This document shows, in pieces, positions 9,423 through 19,732 of a stretch of DNA of 64,000 nucleotides. Source of the stretch: Pseudoalteromonas luteoviolacea (GTDB lineage: Bacteria > Pseudomonadota > Gammaproteobacteria > Enterobacterales > Alteromonadaceae); assembly GCF_021654285.1 (NCBI RefSeq), contig NZ_JAKFZS010000001.1:186001-250000 (forward strand), in the 5' to 3' direction. The notes beneath the pieces are model-generated. The model made no database searches. It saw only the letters and a program-made list of their open reading frames with translations, and had not been told where the DNA came from. The number at the start of each line of letters is the position of its first letter. Position 1 is the stretch's first letter. Position numbers and translations under genes: made by a program.

Positions 9423-10484
9423 TTATATACTTAGTCCGCGACTTCTTAGCGCTTCTACTAGCCCTTGCTGGAGCGCTTCCATTGTTGTGGCATCCAGAAC
9501 ATTGCCTTGCGCATCAAGCCACGTTAGTGAAGTTTGCTCATCATCCGTCACACCTACTTTGATAGTATAATCACCATCTTCGAGTGTCAGTGTTGTCTCT
9601 TCTTCGCCCCAAATAGAATCCCACACACTATTTTCAGGCGCTTGGTATCTCACTAACACTTCATTTGAATCTTCTTCGATACGAATAACAGTAAAGTTTA
9701 CTCTTTCAAGGAAATTTGATAAACGCTCCATTACAGACACTCTATCAGCAAGTGTGATCAGGGCTGCGTTTCCTTCGTTATCAAAGCCTAAGTCAAGAGA
9801 CAATACACCTTGCTGTTTACGTAACTCAACTTCTAATAAGCGGTATCTATAATCAAACTCAGCAACCACTGCATTTAACGCGCGCACTTCTAGTTGCTGT
9901 TGTAATAAAGGATCCAATGCGACTTTGTCACTTTGATAGTCTAATAACCTTGCCTCAAGAGATGCTGTGCGCTGATGCTCTTCTTGCGATAAAGTAAACT
10001 CAAAGCGCTGTCTTGATACTTCAGTAATGGTCTCCCAGAACCAGCCTTCTTCTGCCTTAATAATTGAATACCAACCAGTCACAACTCTATCATTGGCGCG
10101 ATCATCTTCGCTTATCGTGGTTTGGTTGTTTTTAAGTACTCCCTCAACAGCCTCCCAGATAAAAGCATCTAAGGCTTCGATACCATCATTTTTATCAAAA
10201 TAAATACGTGCTATATCTTCTTTATCTTCAGCCCAGCTGCCTTTGGCAAGAGTTAATACCTGCTGAGGAGGACGATAACTGAGCGGTTCAGCATCGTTTT
10301 CATAAACAGCTACATTCATTTGAAATTCTTTATCTTGAAAAGGTTGCTCGAGATCTGCTGGAACTTGCACAGCCTCGTGGACACGATAGTTTTTCTTATG
10401 ATGCGTGTCACTGGTGAAAACACTACAACCTGATAAACCGAGTATAACGCCGAACGTTAGCGCTTTAGGGACCCAATACTGCAC
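9423..10484 (-). CDS. bamC: Outer membrane protein assembly factor BamC
   Basis: Lipoprotein of the BAM complex, formerly NlpB; 353 residues. The signal peptide ends in LSGC (Cys20). It is followed by the long unstructured segment that in E. coli BamC lies over the BamD surface (RVHEAVQVPADLEQPFQDKEF) and by two similar alpha/beta helix-grip domains (VLTLAKGSWAED... and VSVMERLSNFLERVNF...LTWLDAQGNVL). The start is GTG at 10484 with AAGGAG 8 bases upstream. In many gammaproteobacteria bamC follows dapA; here dapA is absent and bamC stands alone, divergent from gcvR and ended by a strong terminator. Confidence 0.92.
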   Translation of the reverse strand: MQYWVPKALTFGVILGLSGCSVFTSDTHHKKNYRVHEAVQVPADLEQPFQDKEFQMNVAVYENDAEPLSYRPPQQVLTLAKGSWAEDKEDIARIYFDKNDGIEALDAFIWEAVEGVLKNNQTTISEDDRANDRVVTGWYSIIKAEEGWFWETITEVSRQRFEFTLSQEEHQRTASLEARLLDYQSDKVALDPLLQQQLEVRALNAVVAEFDYRYRLLEVELRKQQGVLSLDLGFDNEGNAALITLADRVSVMERLSNFLERVNFTVIRIEEDSNEVLVRYQAPENSVWDSIWGEEETTLTLEDGDYTIKVGVTDDEQTSLTWLDAQGNVLDATTMEALQQGLVEALRSRGLSI

Positions 10485-10795
10485 TAATAAAACTCCTTAG
10501 CAAACCCACAATATAATTATTCTTTCACTTAAGATTAAGGAATGCTGAAATGGTTCACTGCCAGCCACACTAATTTTTCTAGAGAGCAGGCAATTAAATT
10601 TCAAAAAATCTGCACTATGTTACTTGGCAAATTCAGCAAACACAAGAAACACGCGCTCGAATTGTCTGATCCTTAAAACAGTACAAACGTAGTGACAAGT
10701 AGGACTGGCTTTTAATCTATGATAGTATGCGCCGCTATATAGTTTTAATACAGCCTCTATGACTCACTTTGGCGCAAGCTAACTAGGACGTCGGT
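10485..10795. other. Divergent intergenic region bamC / gcvR
   Basis: 311 bases without a gene. It must hold the promoters of bamC (minus) and gcvR (plus). I see no hairpin with a T-run, no operator I can name and no conserved leader. TATGAT near 10720 is a possible -10 element for gcvR, but no good -35 sits at the right distance. Confidence 0.5.
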
Positions 10796-11329
10796 ATGAC
10801 TACTTTTACTTCACATCAACTTGTTTTAACTGCTATAGGGGAAGATAGATCTGGCATTGTCAGTGAACTTACTCAGCTAGTCAGCGAGTGCAACTGTAAC
10901 ATCATTGACAGCCGTATCGCCATTTTAGGCAATGAATTTACATTTACTATGCTGCTCTCTGGGGATATAGCTGCGATCAGTCGAGTTGAGCACACCCTGC
11001 CATCTAAAAGCATGGAGCTAGGCTTACTCACAATGATGAAGCGTACCTCTAGCCACACAGAAAACGACTTCAGTGCGGGCTATACGTTGGAATATACTGG
11101 CATTGATACGCAAGGTACATTGAGCAGAGTAACGCGCTTTTTTGCCGAGCAAAACATCAGTATCTGCTCGCTCAAATCAGATACCTTCGAGGAAGACGAA
11201 GAGCTACGCATGCGCTGCGAGCTGGAGTTTAACACCCCCTCTGAATTAAATTTTGAACAATTTAAAGTAAAGTTTGAAGAACTATCTAGTATTTCAAACG
11301 TACATTATGTTTTCAGACGCATTCGCTAA
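10796..11329 (+). CDS. gcvR: Glycine cleavage system repressor GcvR, double ACT domain
   Basis: 177-residue protein of two tandem ACT domains (LVLTAIGEDRSGIVSELTQLVSECNCNIIDSRIA and YTLEYTGIDTQGTLSRVTRFFAEQNISICSLKS). In E. coli GcvR binds the activator GcvA and blocks expression of the glycine cleavage genes when glycine is low; it has no DNA-binding domain of its own, and none is seen here. ATG at 10796 is preceded by AGGA. The bcp gene starts 9 bases after its stop, the usual gcvR-bcp pairing, and the bcp Shine-Dalgarno overlaps the gcvR stop codon. Confidence 0.93.
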   Translation: MTTFTSHQLVLTAIGEDRSGIVSELTQLVSECNCNIIDSRIAILGNEFTFTMLLSGDIAAISRVEHTLPSKSMELGLLTMMKRTSSHTENDFSAGYTLEYTGIDTQGTLSRVTRFFAEQNISICSLKSDTFEEDEELRMRCELEFNTPSELNFEQFKVKFEELSSISNVHYVFRRIR

Positions 11330-11338
11330 GGATCATTA

Positions 11339-11809
11339 ATGAATACATTACAAGCAGGTGATAATGCACCTAGTTTTACATTAGAAAACCAAAATGGTGA
11401 AACAGTTGCGTTAAATACGTTACTAGAGACCACTCAAGTTTTAGTCTACTTTTACCCAAAAGCACTCACTCCAGGTTGTACGGTCCAAGCAGAACAGCTT
11501 CGAGACCACAAAGCGCAACTCGCTGAGCTTAATACTGTTGCAGTTGGTATCAGCCCAGATCCGGTTAAAAAACTTAAAAATTTTGAGACTAAAAAAGAAT
11601 TAAACTTTGACCTTTTATCAGACGAAGACCACGCCATCGCAGATGCATTTGGTGTTTGGGGCCTGAAAAAGTTTATGGGTAAAGAATATGATGGTATTCA
11701 CCGTATTAGTTTCTTAATTGGACAAGACGGTGTAATCAAACACGTATTTAATAAGTTCAAAACAAAAGAGCACCACCAAGTGGTTATTGATCACCTGTCT
11801 GCTCAATAA
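11339..11809 (+). CDS. bcp: Thiol peroxidase of the BCP/PrxQ family
   Basis: Thioredoxin-dependent peroxiredoxin that reduces hydrogen peroxide and organic peroxides in the cytoplasm; 156 residues, the E. coli length. The peroxidatic Cys lies in YFYPKALTPGCT within a thioredoxin-like fold. The E. coli resolving Cys five residues later (CTVQAC) is replaced by Glu (CTVQAE), so this enzyme should be recycled by a one-Cys mechanism, as in some other BCP members. The only other feature of note is WGLKKFMGKEYDG, the usual substrate-pocket region. It is co-transcribed with gcvR and ends at a bidirectional terminator. Confidence 0.94.
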   Translation: MNTLQAGDNAPSFTLENQNGETVALNTLLETTQVLVYFYPKALTPGCTVQAEQLRDHKAQLAELNTVAVGISPDPVKKLKNFETKKELNFDLLSDEDHAIADAFGVWGLKKFMGKEYDGIHRISFLIGQDGVIKHVFNKFKTKEHHQVVIDHLSAQ

Positions 11810-11811
11810 TT

Positions 11812-11840
11812 AAAAAACCCAGCTTAGAGCTGGGTTTTTT
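11812..11840. terminator. Bidirectional intrinsic terminator bcp / pdxJ
   Basis: AAAAAACCCAGCT, loop TAG, AGCTGGGTTTTTT: a perfect stem that ends in a T-run on both strands. It closes gcvR-bcp on the plus strand and the ten-gene rpoE-to-pdxJ block on the minus strand. Confidence 0.92.
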
Positions 11841-11862
11841 ATCGCTATCGCTTTGTGACAAG

Positions 11863-12597
11863 TTAAGCTTGTCTCGCCTCAAGCATAATGCGCTTCATAT
11901 CTCTTACAGCTTTTTCTAAGCCATCTATGGCTGCACGCGCAATAATTGCGTGGCCAATATTTAGTTCATATATTTCAGGCATCTGAGCAATTGGTTTTAC
12001 GTTATGATAGTGAAGACCATGCCCTGCATTGACGATAATGCCAATAGAGTCTGCATATTGCACACCTTCGCGAATACGCTCAAGTTCCGCACTCTGCTCA
12101 TTATCTGATTCAGCATCAGCGTAAGCGCCCGTGTGAATTTCAATATAAGGTGCTTTTGTCGCTTTAGCAGCATCAATTTGTGCTTTATCAGCGTCGATGA
12201 ATAAAGAAACTTTAATACCCGCTGCGCTTAGCTTTTCAACTGCATCACTGACTTTTTCGAAATTTCCAACGACATCCAAGCCACCTTCAGTGGTCAACTC
12301 TTCACGTTTTTCTGGAACAAGGCAGACATATTCAGGCTTTACTTCGCACGCAATATCGAGCATTTCATCTGTGACGGCGATTTCAAGATTCATTCGTGTT
12401 TGAATCGTCTTTGCCATAACATATACGTCACGGTCTTGAATATGGCGACGATCTTCTCTTAAATGAATGGTGATGCCATCTGCACCGGCATGCTCTGCGA
12501 CAGCCGCTGCATGTGCTGGATCAGGGTAACTTGTACCACGAGCTTGTCTTAACGTCGCAATATGGTCGACATTTACACCTAATAAAATATCTTTCAT
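11863..12597 (-). CDS. pdxJ: Pyridoxine 5'-phosphate synthase
   Basis: Final ring-closing enzyme of DXP-dependent vitamin B6 synthesis: condenses 1-deoxyxylulose 5-phosphate with 3-amino-2-oxopropyl phosphate. 244 residues (E. coli 243), a TIM barrel with [23 protein letters not shown] at the start, the catalytic Glu/His loop [13 protein letters not shown] and GHGLHYHNV near the end. The frame is open further upstream, but ATG at 12597 matches the family N-terminus; recO ends five bases before it. In E. coli acpS follows pdxJ; here pdxJ is the last gene before the terminator. Confidence 0.96.
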   Translation of the reverse strand: MKDILLGVNVDHIATLRQARGTSYPDPAHAAAVAEHAGADGITIHLREDRRHIQDRDVYVMAKTIQTRMNLEIAVTDEMLDIACEVKPEYVCLVPEKREELTTEGGLDVVGNFEKVSDAVEKLSAAGIKVSLFIDADKAQIDAAKATKAPYIEIHTGAYADAESDNEQSAELERIREGVQYADSIGIIVNAGHGLHYHNVKPIAQMPEIYELNIGHAIIARAAIDGLEKAVRDMKRIMLEARQA

Positions 12598-12601
12598 TAC
12601 T

Positions 12602-13348
12602 CTACCTTGGTTGAAAAAGTTCTCTGCTTTTAAGTGGCTTATTACCAAGCAAAGGTTTTAATAAATAACGGCTTAATGCCTTAGCCTGCCGCCGCGATAC
12701 TAAGGAGCTATATTCTCCATGGGCAATAGCAAGCAGGGTTTGTCCAGAAAAGCTGCGCTGAATATCATCACTGGGGCAAAAGCCAACTTCCCTGACAAAT
12801 TGATAATAGCTAGCTTCCTCAATAGGGGCACCAAACGCATCGAAATCGAATTCAATGCCAACCCCGAGTTCATGTAACAGCTGAAACTCATAACTACGCA
12901 ATATTCCCTCAATTTGTTCACTATTTTCAGCTTTTTTTAGCTGCTGTTCATGCGAAACAATTGCCATAGTATTACCGATATCATAGAGCTGCTTAAGATG
13001 CTCTTGATACAAGCAAAATACATGTTCAAGGGGTTCATTTACAGGGATAATGCGATGGGATAATTCGTTAAGATAAAAAGCACAGTATAAATCTGTGCCT
13101 TTAAACATCATAGGGGGAGACTGGATCTCAAAATCATTTAAATACTTTAAATCATACTTGCCTGCGTAGCGTACCAGCAAACAAGTAAAAGGCTGCAAAG
13201 ACGCATTTTGACGTAATGCACGTTTACCTTTGATCCTCGCCAACATAGACAGTTGGCCGACGCCTTCAACGAGCATATTTAGCATCACTTGCGAATCTCT
13301 ATAAGGTCGCCGGTGGAGCAAATATGCCTGCCGAAAGTCACTATCCAA
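12602..13348 (-). CDS. recO: DNA repair protein RecO
   Basis: RecFOR recombination mediator that anneals single strands and loads RecA onto SSB-coated DNA. 248 residues: an N-terminal OB fold ([37 protein letters not shown]) and a helical C-terminal region. There is no CxxC zinc cluster, as in E. coli RecO. The start is TTG at 13348, directly after the era stop TGA; GGAG at the end of era serves as Shine-Dalgarno. Translational coupling to era is likely. Confidence 0.93.
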   Translation of the reverse strand: MDSDFRQAYLLHRRPYRDSQVMLNMLVEGVGQLSMLARIKGKRALRQNASLQPFTCLLVRYAGKYDLKYLNDFEIQSPPMMFKGTDLYCAFYLNELSHRIIPVNEPLEHVFCLYQEHLKQLYDIGNTMAIVSHEQQLKKAENSEQIEGILRSYEFQLLHELGVGIEFDFDAFGAPIEEASYYQFVREVGFCPSDDIQRSFSGQTLLAIAHGEYSSLVSRRQAKALSRYLLKPLLGNKPLKSRELFQPR

Positions 13349-14248
13349 TCAGTCTTCTCCGTAGCCTAAGCTGCGAAGCGCACGTTCGTCATCAGCCCAG
13401 CCAGATTTAACTTTTACCCAAAGTTCTAAAAATACTTTATTATCAAGCATGTCTTCTAAATCACGACGCGCTTCGCGACCGATAACTTTAAGCTTCTCGC
13501 CTTTATTACCAATCACCATGCGCTTTTGAGATTCTCGCTCAACCAAAATCAACGCATTGATCTGCCAAACACCGTTGTCTTGCCATTTGAACTGCTCAAT
13601 TTCGACGGTTACTGAGTACGGAAGCTCGTCGCCCATAAAGCGCATTAACTTTTCACGGACAATTTCCGCAGCCAAAAAGCGCATAGAACGATCTGTAACA
13701 TAGTCATCTGGAAAATAGAACTCACACTCAGGAAGGCGATTTCTAACCTCTTCCTTAACCATATCGATGTTTTTACCAATCTTCGCTGAAACTGGCACAA
13801 TACCGATAAATTCATGCTGTTCGCTGAGCCACTGCATATGATGCAATATCTCTTCTTTTTCTTTAACTTGGTCACTTTTATTCATCACGACCAAAACAGG
13901 GCGGCCGCTGTCTTTTACCTTTTTAAGAACCATTTCATCATCTTGGTTCCAAAGGGTGCCTTCTACCACAAAGATGATTAGCTCAACGTCGCCAATCGAA
14001 CTACTCGCTGCGCGGTTCATTAAACGGTTAATGGCTCGCTTTTCATCAATGTGTAGACCTGGTGTATCCACGTAGACAGCTTGATAGTTGTCTTCAGTAT
14101 GAATACCCATAATTCTATGTCGTGTCGTTTGCGGTTTGCGAGACGTGATACTGACCTTTTGCTCAACAATTTTGTTGAGCAAAGTGGATTTACCTACATT
14201 TGGGCGGCCAACAATCGCAATCATGCCGCAATGGGTGTTAGGATTCAT
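13349..14248 (-). CDS. era: GTPase Era
   Basis: Essential GTPase that binds 16S rRNA near its 3' end during 30S maturation. 299 residues. The G domain shows G1 [10 protein letters not shown]3 DTPG and G4 NKSD; the C-terminal KH domain follows ([16 protein letters not shown] through [20 protein letters not shown]). The start lies 11 bases inside the end of rnc, so the two are translationally coupled, as in most Proteobacteria. Confidence 0.97.
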   Translation of the reverse strand: MNPNTHCGMIAIVGRPNVGKSTLLNKIVEQKVSITSRKPQTTRHRIMGIHTEDNYQAVYVDTPGLHIDEKRAINRLMNRAASSSIGDVELIIFVVEGTLWNQDDEMVLKKVKDSGRPVLVVMNKSDQVKEKEEILHHMQWLSEQHEFIGIVPVSAKIGKNIDMVKEEVRNRLPECEFYFPDDYVTDRSMRFLAAEIVREKLMRFMGDELPYSVTVEIEQFKWQDNGVWQINALILVERESQKRMVIGNKGEKLKVIGREARRDLEDMLDNKVFLELWVKVKSGWADDERALRSLGYGED

Positions 14249-14915
14249 CTTTTAAAATCTTCAATGCTTGTTCTGCAGCTTTCTGTTCCGCTTTACGGCG
14301 TGAACTACCCACAGAAATAATACTATCCATACCCTGTACAGTACACTCAACCGTGAATGTCTGATTGTGTGCTTGCCCTTTTGTATCAATTACCTGATAA
14401 GCAGGTAAAGGTAGCTTTCTCGCTTGCAAATACTCTTGCAAGAGTGTTTTAGGGTCTTTCTGGTTATGGCCTGGAGAGATAGCCTCCAAACGGCTTTGAT
14501 ACCACTTAAGTACAAGCGTCTTACAGGTCTCGATGTCTGAATCTAGAAACACCGCGCCAATAATCGCTTCTACCGCATCAGCCAAAGTCGACTCTCTGCG
14601 ATAGCCACCACTTTTAAGCTCACCTGGGCCAAGCCTTAGATAATCCCCTAAACCAAACTCAACGCCAAACTCTGCAAGTGTTTGACCACGAACTAAAGTC
14701 GAGCGCATACGGCTTAGGTCGCCTTCGCGAGCCTTTGGAAACTTATGGTATAAAGCATCTGCAATAACAAAGCTTAAAATAGAATCGCCTAGAAATTCTA
14801 GGCGTTCGTTATGCTGACCTTTGTGGCTACGATGCGTCATTGCCTGTTCAAGCAATGCTTGCTCTGCAAAATCGTAGCCAATCTTTTTATATAATTCTGT
14901 GACGTTCTTTTTCAT
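14238..14915 (-). CDS. rnc: Ribonuclease III
   Basis: Double-strand-specific endoribonuclease that processes rRNA precursors and many structured RNAs. 225 residues (E. coli 226). It has the signature [11 protein letters not shown] with the catalytic Glu/Asp, a second acidic cluster ([13 protein letters not shown]) and a C-terminal dsRNA-binding domain ([20 protein letters not shown] ... [16 protein letters not shown]). The start is two bases after the lepB stop. Confidence 0.97.
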   Translation of the reverse strand: MKKNVTELYKKIGYDFAEQALLEQAMTHRSHKGQHNERLEFLGDSILSFVIADALYHKFPKAREGDLSRMRSTLVRGQTLAEFGVEFGLGDYLRLGPGELKSGGYRRESTLADAVEAIIGAVFLDSDIETCKTLVLKWYQSRLEAISPGHNQKDPKTLLQEYLQARKLPLPAYQVIDTKGQAHNQTFTVECTVQGMDSIISVGSSRRKAEQKAAEQALKILKDES

Positions 14916-14917
14916 TG

Positions 14918-15853
14918 TTACTGAATGTTACCTAGGCGTTCAAAACGAACCCCTGTTGGAACCCAGCCTGGCAATAAGCTATCTGGACCGTTTTCAAAAT
15001 CAAAACTCATCCAGATGAATACAGCTTTTCCAACTAAGTTTTCTTTAGGAACAAAGCCCCATACGCGGCTGTCCTGACTATTGTTACGGTTATCGCCGAC
15101 AGCAAAGTAGCTGTCTTCTGGAACGACCCACTCATCTCGGCGAGTACCAGGTTGCTGGTAATAACGCTCTGACAGTTCCAGTGCTTTCGGGTTAATTAAA
15201 ATATCATGTTCAACATTAGGTAAAGATTCTGTCAAACGTACTAGTGGCATAGAGCCTTGCTTGAATTCATCGCGATTGACAATTTCAACGTCAATCTTAT
15301 TGAACTCTCCACACGCTAGTCCATTTCGGCTTTGCTCGCCCTCTTCACACTTTGGATGAATGAAAAGCTGACGATTACGATAAACAATACGATCGCCAGG
15401 CAAACCGACAATACGCTTGATAAAGTCAATACGCTCGTCCAACGGGAATTTGAATACAGCAATATCACCACGCTCAGGGTCACCAACATCAACGAGTTGA
15501 GAACGCCAAACCGGGTCTTTAATGCCGTACGCATATTTTTGTACCAAAATAAAGTCTCCATCCAACAATGTTGGCATCATTGAACCTGACGGAATTTGAA
15601 AAGGTTCAAAAATAAATGATCGAAACACTGTAATTGCCGCAATCATTGGAAAGATAGACTTTGCACTATCAGTTATGGCAGGCACAGGTGCTATCTGGTC
15701 AATCACCTCTTGATCAAGAGGCTGCTCCGATGCGCCTTGAGCAAGCGCAATACGTTCCTTACGTTTTGGTGCATACACTAAATGATCTATCAACCAGATC
15801 AGGCCCGATCCCAAAGTTAACAGCACGAGAAAGACCGAAAAATAACCTGCCAT
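14918..15853 (-). CDS. lepB: Signal peptidase I
   Basis: Inner-membrane serine protease that removes signal peptides from exported proteins. 311 residues. There are two N-terminal transmembrane helices; the catalytic domain has PSGSMMPTL with the nucleophile at Ser91, the number of the E. coli nucleophile, and the general-base Lys in KRIVGLPGD. Box [15 protein letters not shown], is intact. The start ATG at 15853 has AGGA ten bases upstream; lepA ends 15 bases before it. Confidence 0.96.
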   Translation of the reverse strand: MAGYFSVFLVLLTLGSGLIWLIDHLVYAPKRKERIALAQGASEQPLDQEVIDQIAPVPAITDSAKSIFPMIAAITVFRSFIFEPFQIPSGSMMPTLLDGDFILVQKYAYGIKDPVWRSQLVDVGDPERGDIAVFKFPLDERIDFIKRIVGLPGDRIVYRNRQLFIHPKCEEGEQSRNGLACGEFNKIDVEIVNRDEFKQGSMPLVRLTESLPNVEHDILINPKALELSERYYQQPGTRRDEWVVPEDSYFAVGDNRNNSQDSRVWGFVPKENLVGKAVFIWMSFDFENGPDSLLPGWVPTGVRFERLGNIQ

Positions 15854-15868
15854 AAATAATAATTCCTG

Positions 15869-17656
15869 TTACTTACCTACTTTTAATATTGCAAGGAACG
15901 CATCTTGCGGTACTTCAACATTACCTAATTGCTTCATGCGTTTCTTACCTTCTTTTTGCTTTTGTAATAGCTTCTTCTTACGACTCACGTCACCACCGTA
16001 ACACTTCGCGATTACGTTTTTACGTAACTGCTTAACAGTAGTACGGGCGATAACATGGTTACCAATTGCAGCCTGAATCGCAATATCAAACATCTGCCTT
16101 GGAATAAGCTCTCTCAATGCATCAGCAAGTTGACGGCCTCGGCTTTGTGCGTTGTCGCGGTGTACAATGATCGCAAGCGCATCCACTCTATCACCATTAA
16201 TCAAAATATCACAGCGAACCATGTCAGATACTTGGAAACGCTTGAAATTGTAATCTAATGATGCAAAACCACGGCTAGTCGATTTCAATTTATCAAAGAA
16301 ATCCATGACTACTTCAGCCATAGGTAATTCGTAAGTTACTGCAACCTGATTACCATGGTAACTCATCTTGGTTTGTACACCACGTTTCTCAATACACAAG
16401 GTAATCACATTACCTAAGTACTCTTGTGGTACCAAGATATTGGCTTCTACAATCGGCTCTCTGATTTCTAATATGTCATTAACCGGTGGTAAATCAGACG
16501 GGTTATCGATTTGAATAACACCATCTTTGGTTTCAACTTCATAGACCACGGTAGGCGCAGTGGTGATAAGGTCCATGTCATATTCACGCTCTAGGCGCTC
16601 TTGGATGATTTCCATGTGTAGCATACCTAAGAAGCCACAGCGGAAACCGAAACCCAGTGCCGTAGAGTTTTCAGGCTCGAAGAACAAAGATGCGTCATTC
16701 AAGCTCAATTTATTCAGTGCATCACGGAAGTTTTCATAATCATCTGAAGAAATTGGGAACATACCTGCATAAACCTGCGGCTTCACTTTCTGGAAGCCCG
16801 GCAGTGTCTCTTCTGCTGGCGTTTTTGCAAGGGTTATCGTATCACCAACCGGTGCACCATGGATGTCTTTAATACCAGCGATGATAAAGCCAACTTCACC
16901 ACTCGTTAGTGCACCTGTCTCAGTTTGCTTTGGCGTGAAAATACCAATTTTATCTACGATATGAACTTGATCCGTAGACATAATTTTGATTTTTTCACCT
17001 TTACGCAGTTGGCCATGCTTAATACGTACAAGTGATACAACCCCTTGGTAAGGGTCAAACCATGAGTCGATGATCAATGCTTGTAATGGCTTATTCACAT
17101 CACCCTCAGGTGGTGGGATTTCCTTTACAATCTCTTCTAGAACAGCATCGATACCAATACCGGTCTTTGCACTACACTGCACAGCTTCTAGCGCATCAAT
17201 ACCTACGATCTCTTCGATTTCTTCTGCAACGCGCAGAGGATCGGCCTGTGGTAAGTCAATCTTATTCAGAATTGGAACGACTTCTAAGTCCATTTCAATT
17301 GCTGTGTAACAGTTGGCAAGCGTCTGTGCCTCTACACCTTGACCTGCATCGACAACTAATAACGCACCTTCACAGGCAGCCAAAGAACGTGACACCTCGT
17401 AGGTGAAGTCAACGTGTCCTGGTGTGTCGATAAAGTTTAACTGGTAGGTTTCGCCATCTTGTGCTGTATAGTTCAAGGTAACACTTTGCGCTTTAATCGT
17501 AATACCGCGCTCACGCTCGAGTTCCATTGAATCCAGTACTTGCTGCTGCATTTCGCGGTCTGACAAGCCACCGCATACCTGGATTAAGCGGTCCGAAAGT
17601 GTCGATTTTCCATGATCTATATGGGCTATAATTGAAAAGTTACGGATATGCTTCAT
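15869..17656 (-). CDS. lepA: Elongation factor 4 (LepA)
   Basis: Ribosome-associated translational GTPase implicated in initiation and back-translocation. 595 residues (E. coli 599). G1 [15 protein letters not shown]3 DTPGHVDF and G4 NKID are intact, followed by the EF-G-like domains II, III and V and the LepA-specific C-terminal domain ending [24 protein letters not shown]. It sits between rseC (67-base gap) and lepB, the usual order. Confidence 0.97.
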   Translation of the reverse strand: MKHIRNFSIIAHIDHGKSTLSDRLIQVCGGLSDREMQQQVLDSMELERERGITIKAQSVTLNYTAQDGETYQLNFIDTPGHVDFTYEVSRSLAACEGALLVVDAGQGVEAQTLANCYTAIEMDLEVVPILNKIDLPQADPLRVAEEIEEIVGIDALEAVQCSAKTGIGIDAVLEEIVKEIPPPEGDVNKPLQALIIDSWFDPYQGVVSLVRIKHGQLRKGEKIKIMSTDQVHIVDKIGIFTPKQTETGALTSGEVGFIIAGIKDIHGAPVGDTITLAKTPAEETLPGFQKVKPQVYAGMFPISSDDYENFRDALNKLSLNDASLFFEPENSTALGFGFRCGFLGMLHMEIIQERLEREYDMDLITTAPTVVYEVETKDGVIQIDNPSDLPPVNDILEIREPIVEANILVPQEYLGNVITLCIEKRGVQTKMSYHGNQVAVTYELPMAEVVMDFFDKLKSTSRGFASLDYNFKRFQVSDMVRCDILINGDRVDALAIIVHRDNAQSRGRQLADALRELIPRQMFDIAIQAAIGNHVIARTTVKQLRKNVIAKCYGGDVSRKKKLLQKQKEGKKRMKQLGNVEVPQDAFLAILKVGK

Positions 17657-17723
17657 ATACTGGATTCTAAACTTCTGTTATTCACAAATAGAGATTAATC
17701 GTCGATTTTACAATTTATTTGAC

Positions 17724-18173
17724 TTAATCACCATCTATTTGCGTGATTGGAAGGCTAATTGGATAAATTTTTATCACTTTTACCTCATGTTTTAGGGTTT
17801 GTCCCTTAATCTTCGCTATCCAAAACCCAAAAATTGCAAAACTAGCTGCAAACCCAATCTGACCGAGTTCTGAAAGTGAAAATATAAGTAGCGCACTAAA
17901 CATACCAAAAAATGCCATGATCAATGGCAACAGATAAACCCAAAGCGCATGCTGGACAACTTTACTATCATCAAGTGCAAGTTTTACTTTCTGGCCAACA
18001 CTTAATTTTTGCGAAATGGAAATTGGAAATGCTTTTTTGTGGGTACCAAAAAGCTTACTAAAGACTTGAGAGCCGCACTTACCATTGCAGCCCTCGCATG
18101 CGGGTTTTTGTTCCGATACGAGCCAAGCTGTATTCCCTTTAAGCTCAGACACGGTAAGTGTTTGCTCAATCAT
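17724..18173 (-). CDS. rseC: RseC, positive regulator of the sigma-E operon
   Basis: 149-residue inner-membrane protein. The cytoplasmic N-terminal segment carries a cysteine cluster (ACEGCNGKCG), followed by two transmembrane helices at about 75-115. RseC-type proteins also take part in SoxR reduction and, in some species, electron transfer; its effect on sigma-E in E. coli is mild. Its ATG overlaps the rseB stop (ATGA), which indicates coupled translation. Confidence 0.92.
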   Translation of the reverse strand: MIEQTLTVSELKGNTAWLVSEQKPACEGCNGKCGSQVFSKLFGTHKKAFPISISQKLSVGQKVKLALDDSKVVQHALWVYLLPLIMAFFGMFSALLIFSLSELGQIGFAASFAIFGFWIAKIKGQTLKHEVKVIKIYPISLPITQIDGD

Positions 18174-19123
18174 AGGGAACGCTTTACTGATTCTGCGATA
18201 GACTTGGCAGTTTCTACAGGCACTTTACCAACAACAGAGACATCAAATGCACCTGCGTTGTGAACATATACCGTTGTTGCACCTGAAGTCAGTGCCCCAC
18301 TTGCACGTTGACCGGTTAGTGGTCGCTGTACAAACACAGACACTTCCACTAACCCATCAGAATACAAAAAGTAGTCCGCCAGCTCATTGTTCAAGTTTAA
18401 TTTATGCCTGTCTGACTTTAGTAGCTTAAAGCCACTCGGTAACCAGCCAATTTGCCAGTTATTCTGAAGTTTAGCCTGCGCGTCATCAGCTATCACTGAG
18501 ACAGGGACAGGTAAGGATTTATTTTTCAATTCTAGTAACTGACCAGCAGGTTTTTCAGTCACTGAAATATGTGTCAATTGCAACTGTTCAAGTACTTCTG
18601 CGCGTTGATTTACATAAGCTGCTTTGAGTAGCAAGGCCGATTGTAAATCAACCCATAACCAGTAATTATATTTACTCTCATCTTTTGCGACTAACCTTAC
18701 AAGTTGAGCAGGCCGGCCCGCAATACGCTCTTTGCCACCGAGCACAAACTCATAACTAGAGTCAAGTGCACCGATGTCACGTAACAATGCTTCAGGGATA
18801 GGCCCATCAATCACATCTGTACTTAGAGAATAAGGTTCAGTTTGTGGTTCAAAATAAGTTACCACATCATCAACTCTGACAACCTCAAGCCCTGCGCCAT
18901 TTAGCAAAGTCAAAATTTCTAAGTCGGTTTGTTCTACCTGACCATGTAACCATCTATATGGTTCCATAGCTTTGCCTTTGACAACAACAAACGATGCATC
19001 AAAGTTTCGCTCTTGTACAGCCAACGACATATCTTTAAGCAATTGCCTTGGGCTTATATTTTCATTGGCGTATACCTGAGTAGTCACAAACATACTCAGT
19101 ACAACCGAGAGCCATTTAATCAA
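18170..19123 (-). CDS. rseB: Sigma-E regulatory protein RseB
   Basis: Periplasmic protein that binds the RseA periplasmic domain and protects it from DegS; released by mislocalised lipopolysaccharide. 317 residues (E. coli 318). A cleavable signal peptide (VVLSMFVTTQVYA) precedes the LolA-like N-terminal domain (SPRQLLKDMSLAVQERNFDASFV...YRWLHG) and the smaller C-terminal domain. It lies three bases after rseA. Confidence 0.94.
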   Translation of the reverse strand: MIKWLSVVLSMFVTTQVYANENISPRQLLKDMSLAVQERNFDASFVVVKGKAMEPYRWLHGQVEQTDLEILTLLNGAGLEVVRVDDVVTYFEPQTEPYSLSTDVIDGPIPEALLRDIGALDSSYEFVLGGKERIAGRPAQLVRLVAKDESKYNYWLWVDLQSALLLKAAYVNQRAEVLEQLQLTHISVTEKPAGQLLELKNKSLPVPVSVIADDAQAKLQNNWQIGWLPSGFKLLKSDRHKLNLNNELADYFLYSDGLVEVSVFVQRPLTGQRASGALTSGATTVYVHNAGAFDVSVVGKVPVETAKSIAESVKRSL

Positions 19124-19126
19124 GGT

Positions 19127-19732
19127 TTAATTTTCCTCTTGTTTATCCTTTTCAGCTTGATTGGTATTTTTTGACAACGCATGCGCCATTCTTGATTGAC
19201 GTTGATGCTCTAATACCAAAGCGCCTATGCGCTGCTTTTGAAGCTCTCTCACGCCTCGTTCAGCAGACTGCATTGCAGGCTCAGATGACAAGCTTACTGG
19301 TGCAACAGTGCCCGTTAGTGGAATAGATTGTAACACAGGCACCTGCGCATCAACGCTATTTTGTGGCATAAAATTATTCACCCCAACTACGGTACATAAA
19401 GCAACACTCGCCGCGATAGCAACTTGGGACAACGGGCGACGCCAAAACGACATCTGTATGACATTACTCTCTTTTTCTTGCTGCTGTGAAACCGTATTTT
19501 CTTCAGTCATATTGTAAACAGGTTCGTCAGCAATGGCAGCAGCAACACTTGCTGTAATATCTATGCAAGGCGCAGCTTGTTCTTTTTGTCTCATTACATC
19601 ACCGATCAGTGCGTAACGAGCAAACTTTTCTGCGTCTAATTGAGCTTGGTTCCCTATATTAAGTTCACGTTCTGCATCTAATATTTCAGACGTCAATTGC
19701 TCATTGTTTACATCAAACTTTGACTGCGTCAT
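19127..19732 (-). CDS. rseA: Anti-sigma-E factor RseA
   Basis: Single-pass membrane anti-sigma factor, 201 residues (E. coli 216). The N-terminal cytoplasmic region binds RpoE (LDAERELNIGNQAQLDAEKFARYALIGDVMR), one transmembrane helix lies at about 102-122 (VAIAASVALCTVVGVNNFM), and the periplasmic tail ends in a Gln/Lys-rich segment. In E. coli it is cut in turn by DegS and RseP to free sigma-E. Its ATG directly follows the rpoE stop (TAAATG). Confidence 0.93.
   Translation of the reverse strand: MTQSKFDVNNEQLTSEILDAERELNIGNQAQLDAEKFARYALIGDVMRQKEQAAPCIDITASVAAAIADEPVYNMTEENTVSQQQEKESNVIQMSFWRRPLSQVAIAASVALCTVVGVNNFMPQNSVDAQVPVLQSIPLTGTVAPVSLSSEPAMQSAERGVRELQKQRIGALVLEHQRQSRMAHALSKNTNQAEKDKQEEN

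Noticed and set aside
15316..15583. Open frames of about 80 codons on both strands inside lepB
   Set aside because: Shadows of the lepB coding sequence with no family resemblance.
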